Origin: an uncultured Verrucomicrobia subdivision 3 bacterium
Lineage (GTDB): Bacteria; Verrucomicrobiota; Verrucomicrobiia; Limisphaerales; UBA11358
Direction of reading: 5' to 3'
NCBI GenBank assembly: GCA_903944085.1
Contig: CAJAQO010000187.1
Coordinates: 1-64,000 of the forward strand
Length of the DNA: 64,000 bases
A program made the translations under genes and the position numbers. Position 1 is the stretch's first letter; every line of letters starts with the position of its first letter. Below the pieces are notes generated by a model that was given only the letters and a program-made list of their open reading frames with translations, had not been told where the DNA came from and searched no databases. Shown piece after piece: positions 31,234 to 40,345 of this stretch.

Positions 31234-33699
31234 TCAGAGCCGGATCACCGTGAACGAATAGGCAGGAAGCGTCACGGTTATTTCACCATCTTTCAAACCG
31301 CTTTTCCATTCGGTCGTCACGGGCTTGACGCAGCCGGGGTTGTCCGCCCGGTTAATCGCCGCCAGCGGTCCCGCCAGCGTCAGCGCTTGCATCTTTGGTC
31401 GGGTTGGCATAAAACCGGAAATTTTCAGCGGCAGTGTGACCGTTTTGTCGCCGAGGTTAAGCACTTGCAACGCCAGCGTTCGGCCGTCTTCGCTCTTCGT
31501 CGCGGTCACATCAATGTCGCGATCCGGGCATTCGCATTTTACCACGAGCGGCTGGTAATCCCGCGCCATCATTTGCGTCACATAGCCCGGTGGTTGGAGC
31601 CAAACTTGCGAAGGATTCAGGAATAGCAATCCCTGATTCCAGCCGTTGTCATTCTGGCCGTCGGGCTGGAGGCAATTCGCGGAACAAGTGATCGGCAGGC
31701 GACCGTCACGCTGAATGGCATTGAGCGCAAGTGCATTGGCCAGGGCACGGCGTTGTGAAGCGTTGTTGGCGTTCAACTCGAACACGAGAACTTTGTGCTT
31801 CGCGCCATCGGCAATTTTATCCATCGCGTCAATATAGGAGAACATTGCCGGCAAGCTGCTGTCCGGGCGCGGTCCATCGGTGCCGACATGCACGTCAAAC
31901 CACACTTCGCGAGCGTGTTGTTTGGCCAGGTCCAGAATTTTCTTCTGGGCTGCGAGCGTGGTAATGCCGCTGTCGGCGCCGGAAAAATTGAACGGCTCCG
32001 TAATAATTTTGTGATACGCAAAATCGCCGACGATTAAAATGATGGCCGGATCTTTCGCCCAAATCACCTCGGCCTGGGCTTGGAATTTTTCAAAGTAGTT
32101 ATCATCCACCCGTTCTTCATTGCCCAGCTCGAGGTATTTCAACCGATACGGCGCCGGATGGCCGTCAGCCGCGCGCCGCGCGCCCCACTTGGTGCCGGGC
32201 GCGGCGGTGAGATAATCCATGAAATCACCCATGTCCTGCGGCGACTCGTTGATATCGAGGTCGGGAATTCCGAGAAAGCCCGCCGCTTCGCAGAAGTTCA
32301 GAAAATCAAAAATGCCCCAGCCGTCCGAAGCATAGGGATACCAGTGACCTTCATAGGGTGGCCGTTGCGCGCGCGGCCCGATCATTTTCTTCCAGCGATA
32401 TTCCGAATTGTTGACCATGCTGCCACCGTAGCGCAGGATGGTCACACCTTGATTGATCAGAGCTTCAGCCACATCCTGGCGCACCGGCAGATTTTTGAAA
32501 CGCCCCCAAGAACCGGGTTGCAGAAAAGCGTAACCCAAAGTAACCGATCCGGCTTGCTTGAGCTTGATGGCAAATCGCCCGGCTTTGTCTGTCGCGTGGG
32601 GACTCAGCTTGAAACCGAGCCGCTGCCAATCGCCCGCTTTGAGTTTCAACGCTTTTTCGGCAAGCACGGAGGAACCATCTTTGCTCTCCAACGCGACGAA
32701 TATTTCCGCAGCCGAGTTAGCGCGGGCCCAGAGATAGCCTTCGTATTCTTTGCCTTTTATAAAGTTCATTCCCCAACGATTCAGACTTTGGTTCTCGATC
32801 CCGATGACGCCTGAACCGCTGGCAAAAGTCATTTGCTGGCTTTGCTGGCCGGAAAACGCGCCTTGCGATTCGAGGGAAAAACTTCCTTTAACCTCACCCT
32901 GCCGGATCGGACGCCACATGCCGCTCACAAAATCGGCGGGATTGCTCTCCGTGTCATACGCAAACGCAATGGGCGGCGGCGACAATTTTGCTTTGATGGA
33001 GAGATTGCGGAACAAAACTTTGTGCTGCCAGATCCGCAACCCCACGGCACCGGATTCAAGCGGATGCTCATGGTCTTCAAATTGCGTCATGCTTTTGCCA
33101 TTCACCAGCACCTCAAACGATTTTGCTTTCAATCGAACGGTCAAAGTAATCCATTCATTCACCGGCACATCGCAAGGCATGCGGCGAATCGGTTCCCAAT
33201 TCTGGCGATGCCGTCCAAGCACAAGAAAACCCGGTCGCTCGAGCGACACTTCGTAGCCGGTGAAAGCATCCGCTCCGTTGCCAGCATCTTTGACCTTGAA
33301 AATTAAACCTCCGTTGCCCCCGGTGGTTTCCGTCAACTTCACATCCGCGCTGACCTCGCCTTCGGAAATTGCCGGACCATCCCGGATGATTTTCGAACCG
33401 CCATCGCCAACTCCTTGGAGGCTATCGTCCTCGCCCAGCGTCCAACGGCCATCGTATGCCGTGAATCCTTTCAAAGGCAGTTGCCCCGCCGGCTCCGCGA
33501 AGCTCTCGCCAAAAATCATCTGGCTGTCAAGGCCGCCATAGATTTCATGGTTCACGTCCTCGAGGCACGCGCCGGTCAAATAGGGAGAATTGGTGTGCAG
33601 CACCTGGTCCGCCTGCACGGTGATGACCGGTTCCTGTGCCGTCGCGATGACTGCCGTCGCGGCTAGTGCCATGAACTGAGAAATGAATTTATGGATCAT
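31234..33699 (-). CDS. GH51-type alpha-L-arabinofuranosidase with lectin-like insert
   Basis: Secreted enzyme removing arabinofuranose from plant polysaccharides. It has a signal peptide at residues 1-22, then a GH51-like start GACLEDVNHEIYGGLDSQMI. At about residues 100-240 there is a beta-sandwich LamG/DUF1080-like domain (TGYEVSLERPGFLVLGRH, EWITLTVRLKAKSFEVLVNG). The TIM barrel runs from about 410, with acid/base Glu in KYLELGNEERVDD and the likely nucleophile Glu in VLVFELNANNASQRRA. A C-terminal beta domain ends AYSFTVIRL. 821 residues. Start at 33699 chosen for the signal peptide. Confidence 0.87.
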   Translation of the reverse strand: MIHKFISQFMALAATAVIATAQEPVITVQADQVLHTNSPYLTGACLEDVNHEIYGGLDSQMIFGESFAEPAGQLPLKGFTAYDGRWTLGEDDSLQGVGDGGSKIIRDGPAISEGEVSADVKLTETTGGNGGLIFKVKDAGNGADAFTGYEVSLERPGFLVLGRHRQNWEPIRRMPCDVPVNEWITLTVRLKAKSFEVLVNGKSMTQFEDHEHPLESGAVGLRIWQHKVLFRNLSIKAKLSPPPIAFAYDTESNPADFVSGMWRPIRQGEVKGSFSLESQGAFSGQQSQQMTFASGSGVIGIENQSLNRWGMNFIKGKEYEGYLWARANSAAEIFVALESKDGSSVLAEKALKLKAGDWQRLGFKLSPHATDKAGRFAIKLKQAGSVTLGYAFLQPGSWGRFKNLPVRQDVAEALINQGVTILRYGGSMVNNSEYRWKKMIGPRAQRPPYEGHWYPYASDGWGIFDFLNFCEAAGFLGIPDLDINESPQDMGDFMDYLTAAPGTKWGARRAADGHPAPYRLKYLELGNEERVDDNYFEKFQAQAEVIWAKDPAIILIVGDFAYHKIITEPFNFSGADSGITTLAAQKKILDLAKQHAREVWFDVHVGTDGPRPDSSLPAMFSYIDAMDKIADGAKHKVLVFELNANNASQRRALANALALNAIQRDGRLPITCSANCLQPDGQNDNGWNQGLLFLNPSQVWLQPPGYVTQMMARDYQPLVVKCECPDRDIDVTATKSEDGRTLALQVLNLGDKTVTLPLKISGFMPTRPKMQALTLAGPLAAINRADNPGCVKPVTTEWKSGLKDGEITVTLPAYSFTVIRL

Positions 33700-33758
33700 G
33701 AGAAAAATTTCTAACTTTCGCGCGCGGTGAAGCGGGCCAAATTTCAACCGTCATGCAA

Positions 33759-35507
33759 TTACAACCTCGGGGCGGCGGGTTTGTTGGGTTCGGCCCAGGC
33801 GTTCGCGCCGGTGACGTTGAGCTTGCGTTTGAAAACCTTGTCGCCGCAGGTGGCGAAGAGCGTGTCGAACTTTTCCCCGCCAAAACACAGGTTGGCCACG
33901 CGGCTGTTGGGCGTGGGCAAAATACATTGCACGCGGCCGGCCTGGTCGCAGACTTGAATGCCCATCCGCGTGGCGACGTAAAGCCGGCCGTCGCGGTCGC
34001 AGCGCATCCCGTCCGCGCCGGTGTCATCATCCGCGTCGCGTTCGTGCAGCCAGTAATAGCGCTGCTTGTCCGCCAGCGTGCCGTCGGGCTGGATGACGTA
34101 GCTGTAAATCCAGTGCGTATGCGAGTCGTCCACATACAGCAGCGATTGGTCGGGCGAGAGCGTCACGCCGTTGGCATATTTCAAGCCGCGATCCACGATC
34201 TGTTTTTCGCCGGACGGTTTGACGAGCCAGACTTTGCTCGGCGCGTTCGTGGTGTCGGGCGGCGGGTCGGTGATGTAAATATTCCCGTTGTGCGCGATCG
34301 CGAGATCGTTGCCGGGAATGCCTTCGGCGATGACCGCAGCCTTGCCATCTGCGTCGTAAGCGAGAATTTGCGCATCGCGATTGGCATTGGCGTAAAGTTT
34401 TCCGTCCGGGCCGAACGCCTGGCCGTTCGCGCTTTTTGAATCGGCAAGGAATGCGGAAATGTTTCCGTCAAGTCCGACCTTGAAAGTCTTGCTGTTGGGA
34501 ATGTCATTGAAAAAAACTTCGCCGCGCGCGTTGGCCGCCGGGCCTTCGGTGAATTTGTAGCCGCTGCCGACCAATTGCCAGCCTTCGCCGGGAATTAAAA
34601 TACTCGCGAGCGTGGGATTTTGCGTTTGACCGACTTTGACCGGCTGCGGCCAGTCTTGCCACAACCAGCGCAGGGCGTCGGGAAAAATGGCCGTGGCGTT
34701 TTTGCCATTGTGGCCGCCTTCGCCCCAGAAGTGATTCACCTCGTAGCCGGCAAACGCGAGCGCGCGGGCCATCGTCTGATTTGCCATCCACCAGTCGCCG
34801 CCGTAGATGTTAAGGTCGTTCGTGCCATCCTGGAGAAACACGCGGATGGGCTTGGGCTCGAACTTGCGGATGAGGCTCGGATAACGCCCGCCGCCGCGCA
34901 AATCCACAAACGTGCCGATGGCGCTGAATACGCGGCTGAATTCCTGCGGCCGCTCCCACGCCACGGTGAACGCGCAAATGCCGCCGCTGCTCTGTCCGCC
35001 GATGGCGCGGTCGTTGCCGTCGTGCGACAAATGAACGGCGCGGCCATCCGGCAACGTAATTTTCTCGACGGCTGGTAAAATTTCTTCAAGCAGGAACCGC
35101 GCGTAATTGTCGCCCAGGCCGTCGTATTCGTAGCTGCGATTGAAGCGGTCGAGCGCGGCATTGGTGTCGGCGGCGGGCACCACGCCGGGCCGCACGAAGA
35201 TGCCAATGGTCACGGGCATTTCCTTTTTGGCGATGAGGTTGTCAAACACCACCGGCGCGTTCAGGCCCACGCCGTCCTGACCGACATAAACGCAAGCCGG
35301 TTTGGCCGGCGTGTATTGTTGCGGAATGTAAACCCAGTAATCGTGGCGGGTGCCGGGAAAAAATTTGGAGTTCTCCAAAGTGAATTTCAGCACGTCGCCT
35401 TTCGGCACGCCGGGCTGCGGCTTGGAATCAGGACCGGGCTGATAATCATCCGCCGCGAAAATGGGCAGCGTCACGGCCAAGGCCAGCAGCAGGCAGGGAA
35501 TTTTCAT
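33759..35507 (-). CDS. esterase fused to SMP-30/gluconolactonase-like domain
   Basis: Secreted two-domain enzyme with a signal peptide (MKIPCLLLALAVTLPIFA). Residues 40-290 are a CE1-like esterase: YWVYIPQQYTPAKPACVYVG, nucleophile Ser in GGQSSGGICAF, Asp in LQDGTNDLNIYGGD, His in FWGEGGHNGKN. Residues 300-570 form an SMP-30/gluconolactonase beta propeller: FTEGPAANARGEVFFNDIPN, GNDLAIAHNGNIYITDP, NGVTLSPDQSLLYVDDS. The fusion suggests ester or lactone cleavage on a sugar acid, inferred only. It stands just upstream of the GH51 gene on the same strand, perhaps one plant-polymer unit. Confidence 0.9.
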   Translation of the reverse strand: MKIPCLLLALAVTLPIFAADDYQPGPDSKPQPGVPKGDVLKFTLENSKFFPGTRHDYWVYIPQQYTPAKPACVYVGQDGVGLNAPVVFDNLIAKKEMPVTIGIFVRPGVVPAADTNAALDRFNRSYEYDGLGDNYARFLLEEILPAVEKITLPDGRAVHLSHDGNDRAIGGQSSGGICAFTVAWERPQEFSRVFSAIGTFVDLRGGGRYPSLIRKFEPKPIRVFLQDGTNDLNIYGGDWWMANQTMARALAFAGYEVNHFWGEGGHNGKNATAIFPDALRWLWQDWPQPVKVGQTQNPTLASILIPGEGWQLVGSGYKFTEGPAANARGEVFFNDIPNSKTFKVGLDGNISAFLADSKSANGQAFGPDGKLYANANRDAQILAYDADGKAAVIAEGIPGNDLAIAHNGNIYITDPPPDTTNAPSKVWLVKPSGEKQIVDRGLKYANGVTLSPDQSLLYVDDSHTHWIYSYVIQPDGTLADKQRYYWLHERDADDDTGADGMRCDRDGRLYVATRMGIQVCDQAGRVQCILPTPNSRVANLCFGGEKFDTLFATCGDKVFKRKLNVTGANAWAEPNKPAAPRL

Positions 35508-35607
35508 GCGGATATTTTAGTCCACCGCGGTGGCAACGCAAACAAAGTCCGCGCGGGAAACGGACTTTGCGCTTTGAACTCGCGGCGGGGCCGAATATAA
35601 ATGGCGC

Positions 35608-36474
35608 GTGCCACAACCGGTTCAACTTGCCATCAATGCCGCGACGCGCCTCTGCGCGGTCTATGGCTTGCCTATCGCGCATTCCGCGTCGCCGGCGATG
35701 CACAACGCCGCGTTCGCCGCGCTCGGCTTGAACTGGCGCTATCTCGCGTTCGAGGTGGATCCGAAAAATCTCCGCGCGGCCATCGCCGGCGCGCAGGCGA
35801 TGGGTTTTGCCGGACTGAATTTGACGGTGCCGCACAAATTGCTCGCGGTGGACATGATGGACGCGCTGGACGAATCCGCGGAAAAATGGGGCGCGGTGAA
35901 CACGGTTCATTTTCAGGCGGCCGGCGCGGTGGGTTACAACACCGACGCGGACGCCATCACGCAGTCGTTGCGCGAGGATTTGCAACTGGAACTGCGCGGC
36001 GCCAAAGTCCTGCTGCTGGGCGCGGGCGGCGCCGGGCGCACGGCGGCGTTGAAACTGGCGTCGGAAAAAGTCGCCGAACTATTTCTTGTTAATCGCACGC
36101 CCAGCAAGGCTGAAGAGATCGCCGGTGAAATCAAAAAACAATTTCGATCCGTGAGCGTCACCGTGGGCTATCCCAAGGCGGGCGTGGATTTAATTTTGAA
36201 CGCGACGTCGCTGGGCCTCAAACACGACGACGCCTCGCCGCTGGACGAAGCGCGCTTTTCCGTGAACCAGGCGCACGCCGTTTATGACATGATTTACCGG
36301 CCGGCGGAAACCGCGCTGCTGAAAAGCGCCAAAGCCGCCGGCTGCCGCACGGCGAATGGCCTCGGCATGTTGCTGCACCAAGGCGCGAAGGCGTTTGAAA
36401 TCTGGACCGGCCAGCCCGCGCCGCGCGACGTGATGCGCCAAGCGCTGGAACAAAATGTTTATGGGCACAAATAG
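35608..36474 (+). CDS. aroE: shikimate dehydrogenase AroE
   Basis: NADPH-dependent reduction of 3-dehydroshikimate in aromatic amino-acid synthesis. Substrate site YGLPIAHSASPAMHNAAF, catalytic Lys in GLNLTVPHK, then GAVNTV and GYNTDADA. The nucleotide loop is GAGGAGRTAAL and the NADP-type region is VNRTPSKAEE. C-terminal YDMIYRPAETALLKSAKAAG then NGLGMLLHQGA. GTG start at 35608; an ATG at 35601 is in another frame. 288 residues, normal. Confidence 0.96.
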   Translation: MPQPVQLAINAATRLCAVYGLPIAHSASPAMHNAAFAALGLNWRYLAFEVDPKNLRAAIAGAQAMGFAGLNLTVPHKLLAVDMMDALDESAEKWGAVNTVHFQAAGAVGYNTDADAITQSLREDLQLELRGAKVLLLGAGGAGRTAALKLASEKVAELFLVNRTPSKAEEIAGEIKKQFRSVSVTVGYPKAGVDLILNATSLGLKHDDASPLDEARFSVNQAHAVYDMIYRPAETALLKSAKAAGCRTANGLGMLLHQGAKAFEIWTGQPAPRDVMRQALEQNVYGHK

Positions 36475-36492
36475 TCTAAATAACAGTCCAAC

Positions 36493-36568
36493 GCCCAAAG
36501 TCCAAAGTCCAAAGTCTGACCGACTGCGCGTCTTGGGACATTGGACATTGGACATTGGACTTTGGACT
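36493..36568. repeat. seven-base tandem repeats forming an inverted pair
   Basis: CCAAAGT is repeated three times (36493-36515) and, after 18 bases, TGGACAT three times followed by TGGACTT (36536-36568). The two blocks are largely complementary. They fill the gap between aroE and the prepilin peptidase, whose ATG follows 8 bases later. Confidence 0.75.
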
Positions 36569-36576
36569 TAATTTTC

Positions 36577-37716
36577 ATGCTGCATACGATTTTCAATCCA
36601 ACCTACTGGGAAGCGGTGCCGTTTCATTTCTGGTCGCTCACGTTTTTTGCGTTTGGCTGCATCGTCGGCAGTTTTTTGAACGTGTGCATTTACCGGATGC
36701 CGCTGGATTTGAGCGTGGTCTCGCCGCCGTCGCATTGTCCGCACTGCAAATACTCGATTCCGTTTTACCTCAACATCCCGCTGCTGACGTGGCTCTCGCT
36801 GCACGGCCGCTGCAAAAATTGCGGCGCGCCGATTTCCCCGCGCTATTTCATTGTGGAACTGCTGACCGGCCTGACGTTCCTGGCCTGCTGGCTGGTGTTC
36901 GGCGCGCACTCGCCCGCGCTGGCGCTGGTGTATTCACTTTTTCTCGCCGGCCTCATCGTGGCGACGTTCATTGACTTCGAACATCTCATCATCCCCGACG
37001 AAATCACGCTGGGCGGTGCGGTGGCGGGCTTCGTCATTTCCTTTTTGCTGCCGTCCCTGCACCACGTTGCTTCCAACGGCCAGGGCATGGTGCAAAGCGC
37101 CCTCGGCATCGCCGCCGGCGCGGGCATTGTCTATGGCACGTTGCGCGGCGGAAAACTGTTGTTTGGCCGGCAGAAAATGAAGCTGCCGCTGGAAACCAAA
37201 ATTATTTTTTCGGAAACCGCGCTGTGCCTGCCGGACCAGGAGATTTCCTACGACGAAATTTTTTACCGCCAATCGGACACGATTGTCTTTCACGCGCGCA
37301 CGGTGGAACTCGTGGACCGCAGCTACGCGAACGCCACCGTGCGGCTCTCGCCGGCGCGGCTGCGGATTGACGACGAGGAAATCGATCCCGAAACCGTGCC
37401 GCATCTCGAGGCCGTCTGCTCCGAAATCGTGCTGCCGCGCGAGGCGATGGGTTTGGGCGACGTGAAATTCATGGCGGCCATCGGCGCATTTCTGGGCTGG
37501 GAAGCCACCATTTTTTCGCTCGTCGTCGCCGCGATGATTGGCGCGGCCTACGGCGGCGTCATGGTGGCGCTGCACAAACAGAAATGGTCGGGCCGGCTGT
37601 ATTTCGGGCCGTTTCTCGCGGCGGCGGCGACCATCTGGATTTTTGCCGGCCCCGAATTGGTGGCCTGGTATCTGCGGTTTTCCCAACACTTCCTCGACCG
37701 GCTGCTGGGCCATTGA
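36577..37716 (+). CDS. pilD: prepilin peptidase/methyltransferase (A24, PilD-like) with insertion
   Basis: Inner-membrane aspartic protease that cuts and methylates type IV pilin or pseudopilin leaders. It has FGCIVGSFLNVCIYRMP, the four-Cys zinc knot CPHC and CKNC (about residues 50-80), and catalytic Asp in FIDFEHLIIPDEITL (about 130) and in GLGDVKFMAAIG (about 292). ATG at 36577. The loop before the second Asp carries an extra soluble stretch of about 90 residues (195-285; for example SETALCLPDQEISYDEIFYR). No pilin gene is nearby. Confidence 0.93.
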   Translation: MLHTIFNPTYWEAVPFHFWSLTFFAFGCIVGSFLNVCIYRMPLDLSVVSPPSHCPHCKYSIPFYLNIPLLTWLSLHGRCKNCGAPISPRYFIVELLTGLTFLACWLVFGAHSPALALVYSLFLAGLIVATFIDFEHLIIPDEITLGGAVAGFVISFLLPSLHHVASNGQGMVQSALGIAAGAGIVYGTLRGGKLLFGRQKMKLPLETKIIFSETALCLPDQEISYDEIFYRQSDTIVFHARTVELVDRSYANATVRLSPARLRIDDEEIDPETVPHLEAVCSEIVLPREAMGLGDVKFMAAIGAFLGWEATIFSLVVAAMIGAAYGGVMVALHKQKWSGRLYFGPFLAAAATIWIFAGPELVAWYLRFSQHFLDRLLGH

Positions 37717-37749
37717 ACGCGGCGCGAATTTTCGCCGAATACGCGTTTA

Positions 37750-38880
37750 TCAATCCAGTGTCTGCCGGTAGCGCTTGATGCCGATGAACAGCATCACCGC
37801 CACGAACAGCGCAATCGGCCATAAGTCCGGCGCACATTCCGCCAAGCCGTTTCCTTTCAACAAAATGCCGCGCACCACGCGGAGAAAATGCGTCAGTGGC
37901 AAACATTCGCCCACGTCTTGCGCCCAGCCGGGCATTCCGCGAAACGGAAACATATAGCCGGACAGCAGCAGCGACGGCAGAAAAAAGAAGAACGCCATCT
38001 GCACCGCCTGCAACTGGTTTTTCGCGATGGTCGAAAACGTGATGCCCACCGCGAGATTTGCCACGATGAATAAAAACGTCAGCACGACGAGCAGCGGCAC
38101 GCTGCCGATGAACGGCACGTCGAACAAAAATTTCGCCGCCAGCAGCACCAGCGCCACCTGCACATAGCCGACCATGATGTAAGGCACGATTTTGCCGACG
38201 ATGACTTCGCCCGGATGCGCCGGCGTGGAGAGCAAATTTTCCATTGTGCCGCGCTCGCGCTCGCGCGTGATAGCCAAGCCGGTGATGATGATCATCGTCA
38301 TCGTCAGCATCACGCCCATCAGGCCGGGCACGATGTTGTATTGGCTGATGCTTTCGGGATTGTAATGCTGGTGCGTGACAAGGTTGAACGGCGGCGCGGA
38401 GGCTTGCAATTTCGTCAGCGGCCCGATGAGATCGCGGTTGATGACGGTGGTGGCAAGTTGGTTCACCGCCGCCATCGCAAAGCCTACGGCTGACGGATCA
38501 GTCGCATCGGCTTCGAGCAGCAAATCAGGTTTTTCGCCGCGCAATAATTTCCGAGAAAAATCCACCGGCACGGTCACGGCAAATTGCACTTCGCCTTGCG
38601 CGAGCATTTTCCGAATGTCCGCCGCGCTGTGCGCCTCGCGCGTCAGGTCGAAATAGCTGCTGTTGCGCAAGCCCCACATCAGCGTGCGCGAAAACGGGCT
38701 GTTGTCCGCCGCATAAATTGCCGTGGGCAGATGTTTGGGATTCGAGTTAATGGCGTAGCCGAACAGGATGAGCTGGATCATCGGGATGCCGACCATCATG
38801 CCAAACGTCAGCCGGTCGCGCCGCATCTGGATGAACTCCTTCACGACGATGGCCCAAAAACGCTGGAAGCTGAAACTCAT
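37750..38880 (-). CDS. ABC-2 type permease (YbhR/YhhJ-like) of an efflux pump
   Basis: Permease of a drug-export ABC system. It starts FWAIVVKEFIQMRRDRLTFG, the classical ABC-2 start, with a transmembrane helix at 25-45. A large periplasmic domain at about residues 50-180 is followed by five more helices, with TRERERGTMENLLSTPAHPG, the elbow motif of the family, at about residues 205-225. It overlaps the ATPase gene by 4 bases, so it is the last gene of the operon (adaptor, unknown protein, ATPase, permease). Confidence 0.93.
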   Translation of the reverse strand: MSFSFQRFWAIVVKEFIQMRRDRLTFGMMVGIPMIQLILFGYAINSNPKHLPTAIYAADNSPFSRTLMWGLRNSSYFDLTREAHSAADIRKMLAQGEVQFAVTVPVDFSRKLLRGEKPDLLLEADATDPSAVGFAMAAVNQLATTVINRDLIGPLTKLQASAPPFNLVTHQHYNPESISQYNIVPGLMGVMLTMTMIIITGLAITRERERGTMENLLSTPAHPGEVIVGKIVPYIMVGYVQVALVLLAAKFLFDVPFIGSVPLLVVLTFLFIVANLAVGITFSTIAKNQLQAVQMAFFFFLPSLLLSGYMFPFRGMPGWAQDVGECLPLTHFLRVVRGILLKGNGLAECAPDLWPIALFVAVMLFIGIKRYRQTLD

Positions 38881-39803
38881 GAGAAATTGTCCTTCGAGGT
38901 TTCCATCAGGCTGATGAACACATCTTCCAGACCTGATTCAATTTTCTCCCAGCGATGCGCGTTCGTTTGAAACGGCGTGACGCTCGCGCGCAATTTTTCC
39001 GCATCGCGCCCGCTGACATGCAGCGTCGTGCCAAACGCCACTACTTGTTCCACGCCCGGCAGCCCGCGAATTTTATCCGCGAGGGCAAATAAATTTTCGC
39101 CAGAAATTTCCCACGTCGTCAGCCCGCCCGCTTTGACGACTTCCTCGACGGTGCCGCTGGCGAGCAGATTGCCGTAGGCGATATAAGCCAGCCGATGACA
39201 CCGCGACGCCTCGTCCATGTAATGCGTCGTGATCAGCACCGTCAAACCGTCCGCCGCCAGCTTGTGAATCTCCTCCCAAAAATCGCGGCGCGCTTTCGGA
39301 TCCACGCCCGCCGTCGGTTCGTCCAGCAGCAGCAATTGCGGCTCGTGAATCAGGCATGCCGCCAGCGCCAGCCGCTGTTTCCAGCCGCCGGACAAAGTGC
39401 CCGCAAGCTGTTTGCGCCGCTCGACCATGCCCAGCCGTTCCAAACTTTTTTGCACGGCGGCTTTCCGCTCCGTCATGCTGTAAAGCCGCGCGATGAAATC
39501 CAGATTTTCCTCGATGGTCAAATCTTCGTAGAACGAAAATTTCTGCGTCATGTAGCCGACGCGCTTTTTGATCTCGCCGGATTCGCGTCGGAAATCGAGG
39601 CCAAGGCACTGGCCGCTGCCGCCATCGGGCGTGAGCAGGCCGCAAAGCATCCGCAGAAAGGTGGTCTTGCCGCTGCCGTTGGGGCCGAGGAAGCCGTAAA
39701 TCTCGCCGGGCCGCACCTGCATGGCGATGTCGTTGACGACCGTGCGCGCGCCGAATTTTTTCGTGACGCCGCGCACATCTATGGCGAAGTCAGAAGCGTT
39801 CAT
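38877..39803 (-). CDS. ABC transporter ATPase of an efflux pump
   Basis: ATPase partner of the ABC-2 permease. Walker A GPNGSGKTTFLRML, signature LSGGWKQRLALAACL (with W in place of the usual Q/M), Walker B LLLLDEPTAGVDP, H-loop LITTHYMDEA. The C-terminal 80 residues are the family's extra domain. It overlaps the permease gene by 4 bases and the unknown gene before it by 4 bases, so one translationally coupled unit. Confidence 0.94.
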   Translation of the reverse strand: MNASDFAIDVRGVTKKFGARTVVNDIAMQVRPGEIYGFLGPNGSGKTTFLRMLCGLLTPDGGSGQCLGLDFRRESGEIKKRVGYMTQKFSFYEDLTIEENLDFIARLYSMTERKAAVQKSLERLGMVERRKQLAGTLSGGWKQRLALAACLIHEPQLLLLDEPTAGVDPKARRDFWEEIHKLAADGLTVLITTHYMDEASRCHRLAYIAYGNLLASGTVEEVVKAGGLTTWEISGENLFALADKIRGLPGVEQVVAFGTTLHVSGRDAEKLRASVTPFQTNAHRWEKIESGLEDVFISLMETSKDNFS

Positions 39804-40345
39804 TCGGGAAGCGCATCTTTTAATTTTTGCATGGTTCGCCGGCTCTCTTCTTTACACAGGCTTTTGACTGCTTCGCTCGTGTGCAAGTAAACGCCGAACT
39901 TCCCCGCGAATTTAATGTGCGAAGCCTCATAAACCAAACCCCAGATGATGGTGAGCAGACGTTGCCCAGGCGGCCTTTCAGCAAAAATTCTTTGAAGGTT
40001 TACGATGCATACACCGGCCCCCAAATTAAAAAACAAATCCTGATACTTCTTCGACACAATGAAAATTATTCGGAAGTGCTTTTTTACCAGTTCCAACTTT
40101 TCTCGATCATGCCGATTTAACATCTCTAACGCAGTGTAAACCTTGATATGATTAGCCCAAGTCCCATCATCTTCGAGAGAAACCACGCGAATTCCAAATT
40201 CTTTAAGTGCCAACGGATAAGGTTTTAATCCGAACGCCCAGATGACGGCTATGTAACTCCAAAGAAACTGGAAAGGCAAAAAAAACGGCAGAAACACCAA
40301 ATATCTTATTCTGCGAAACTTTTTAGATTTAATATCCGCTTTCAC
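39800..40345 (-). CDS. unknown protein inside the efflux operon
   Basis: 181 residues, not recognised. The basic start KADIKSKKFRRIRYLVFLPF has a hydrophobic segment at about residues 13-40, a helical cytoplasmic middle (YTALEMLNRHDREKLELVKK), and a C-terminal HIKFAGKFGVYLHTSEAVKS. The gene is AT-richer than its neighbours, suggesting late arrival, yet it overlaps both neighbours by exactly 4 bases (ATGA), which keeps coupling intact. It may be a membrane-attached accessory of the pump; unproven. Confidence 0.75.
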   Translation of the reverse strand: MKADIKSKKFRRIRYLVFLPFFLPFQFLWSYIAVIWAFGLKPYPLALKEFGIRVVSLEDDGTWANHIKVYTALEMLNRHDREKLELVKKHFRIIFIVSKKYQDLFFNLGAGVCIVNLQRIFAERPPGQRLLTIIWGLVYEASHIKFAGKFGVYLHTSEAVKSLCKEESRRTMQKLKDALPE

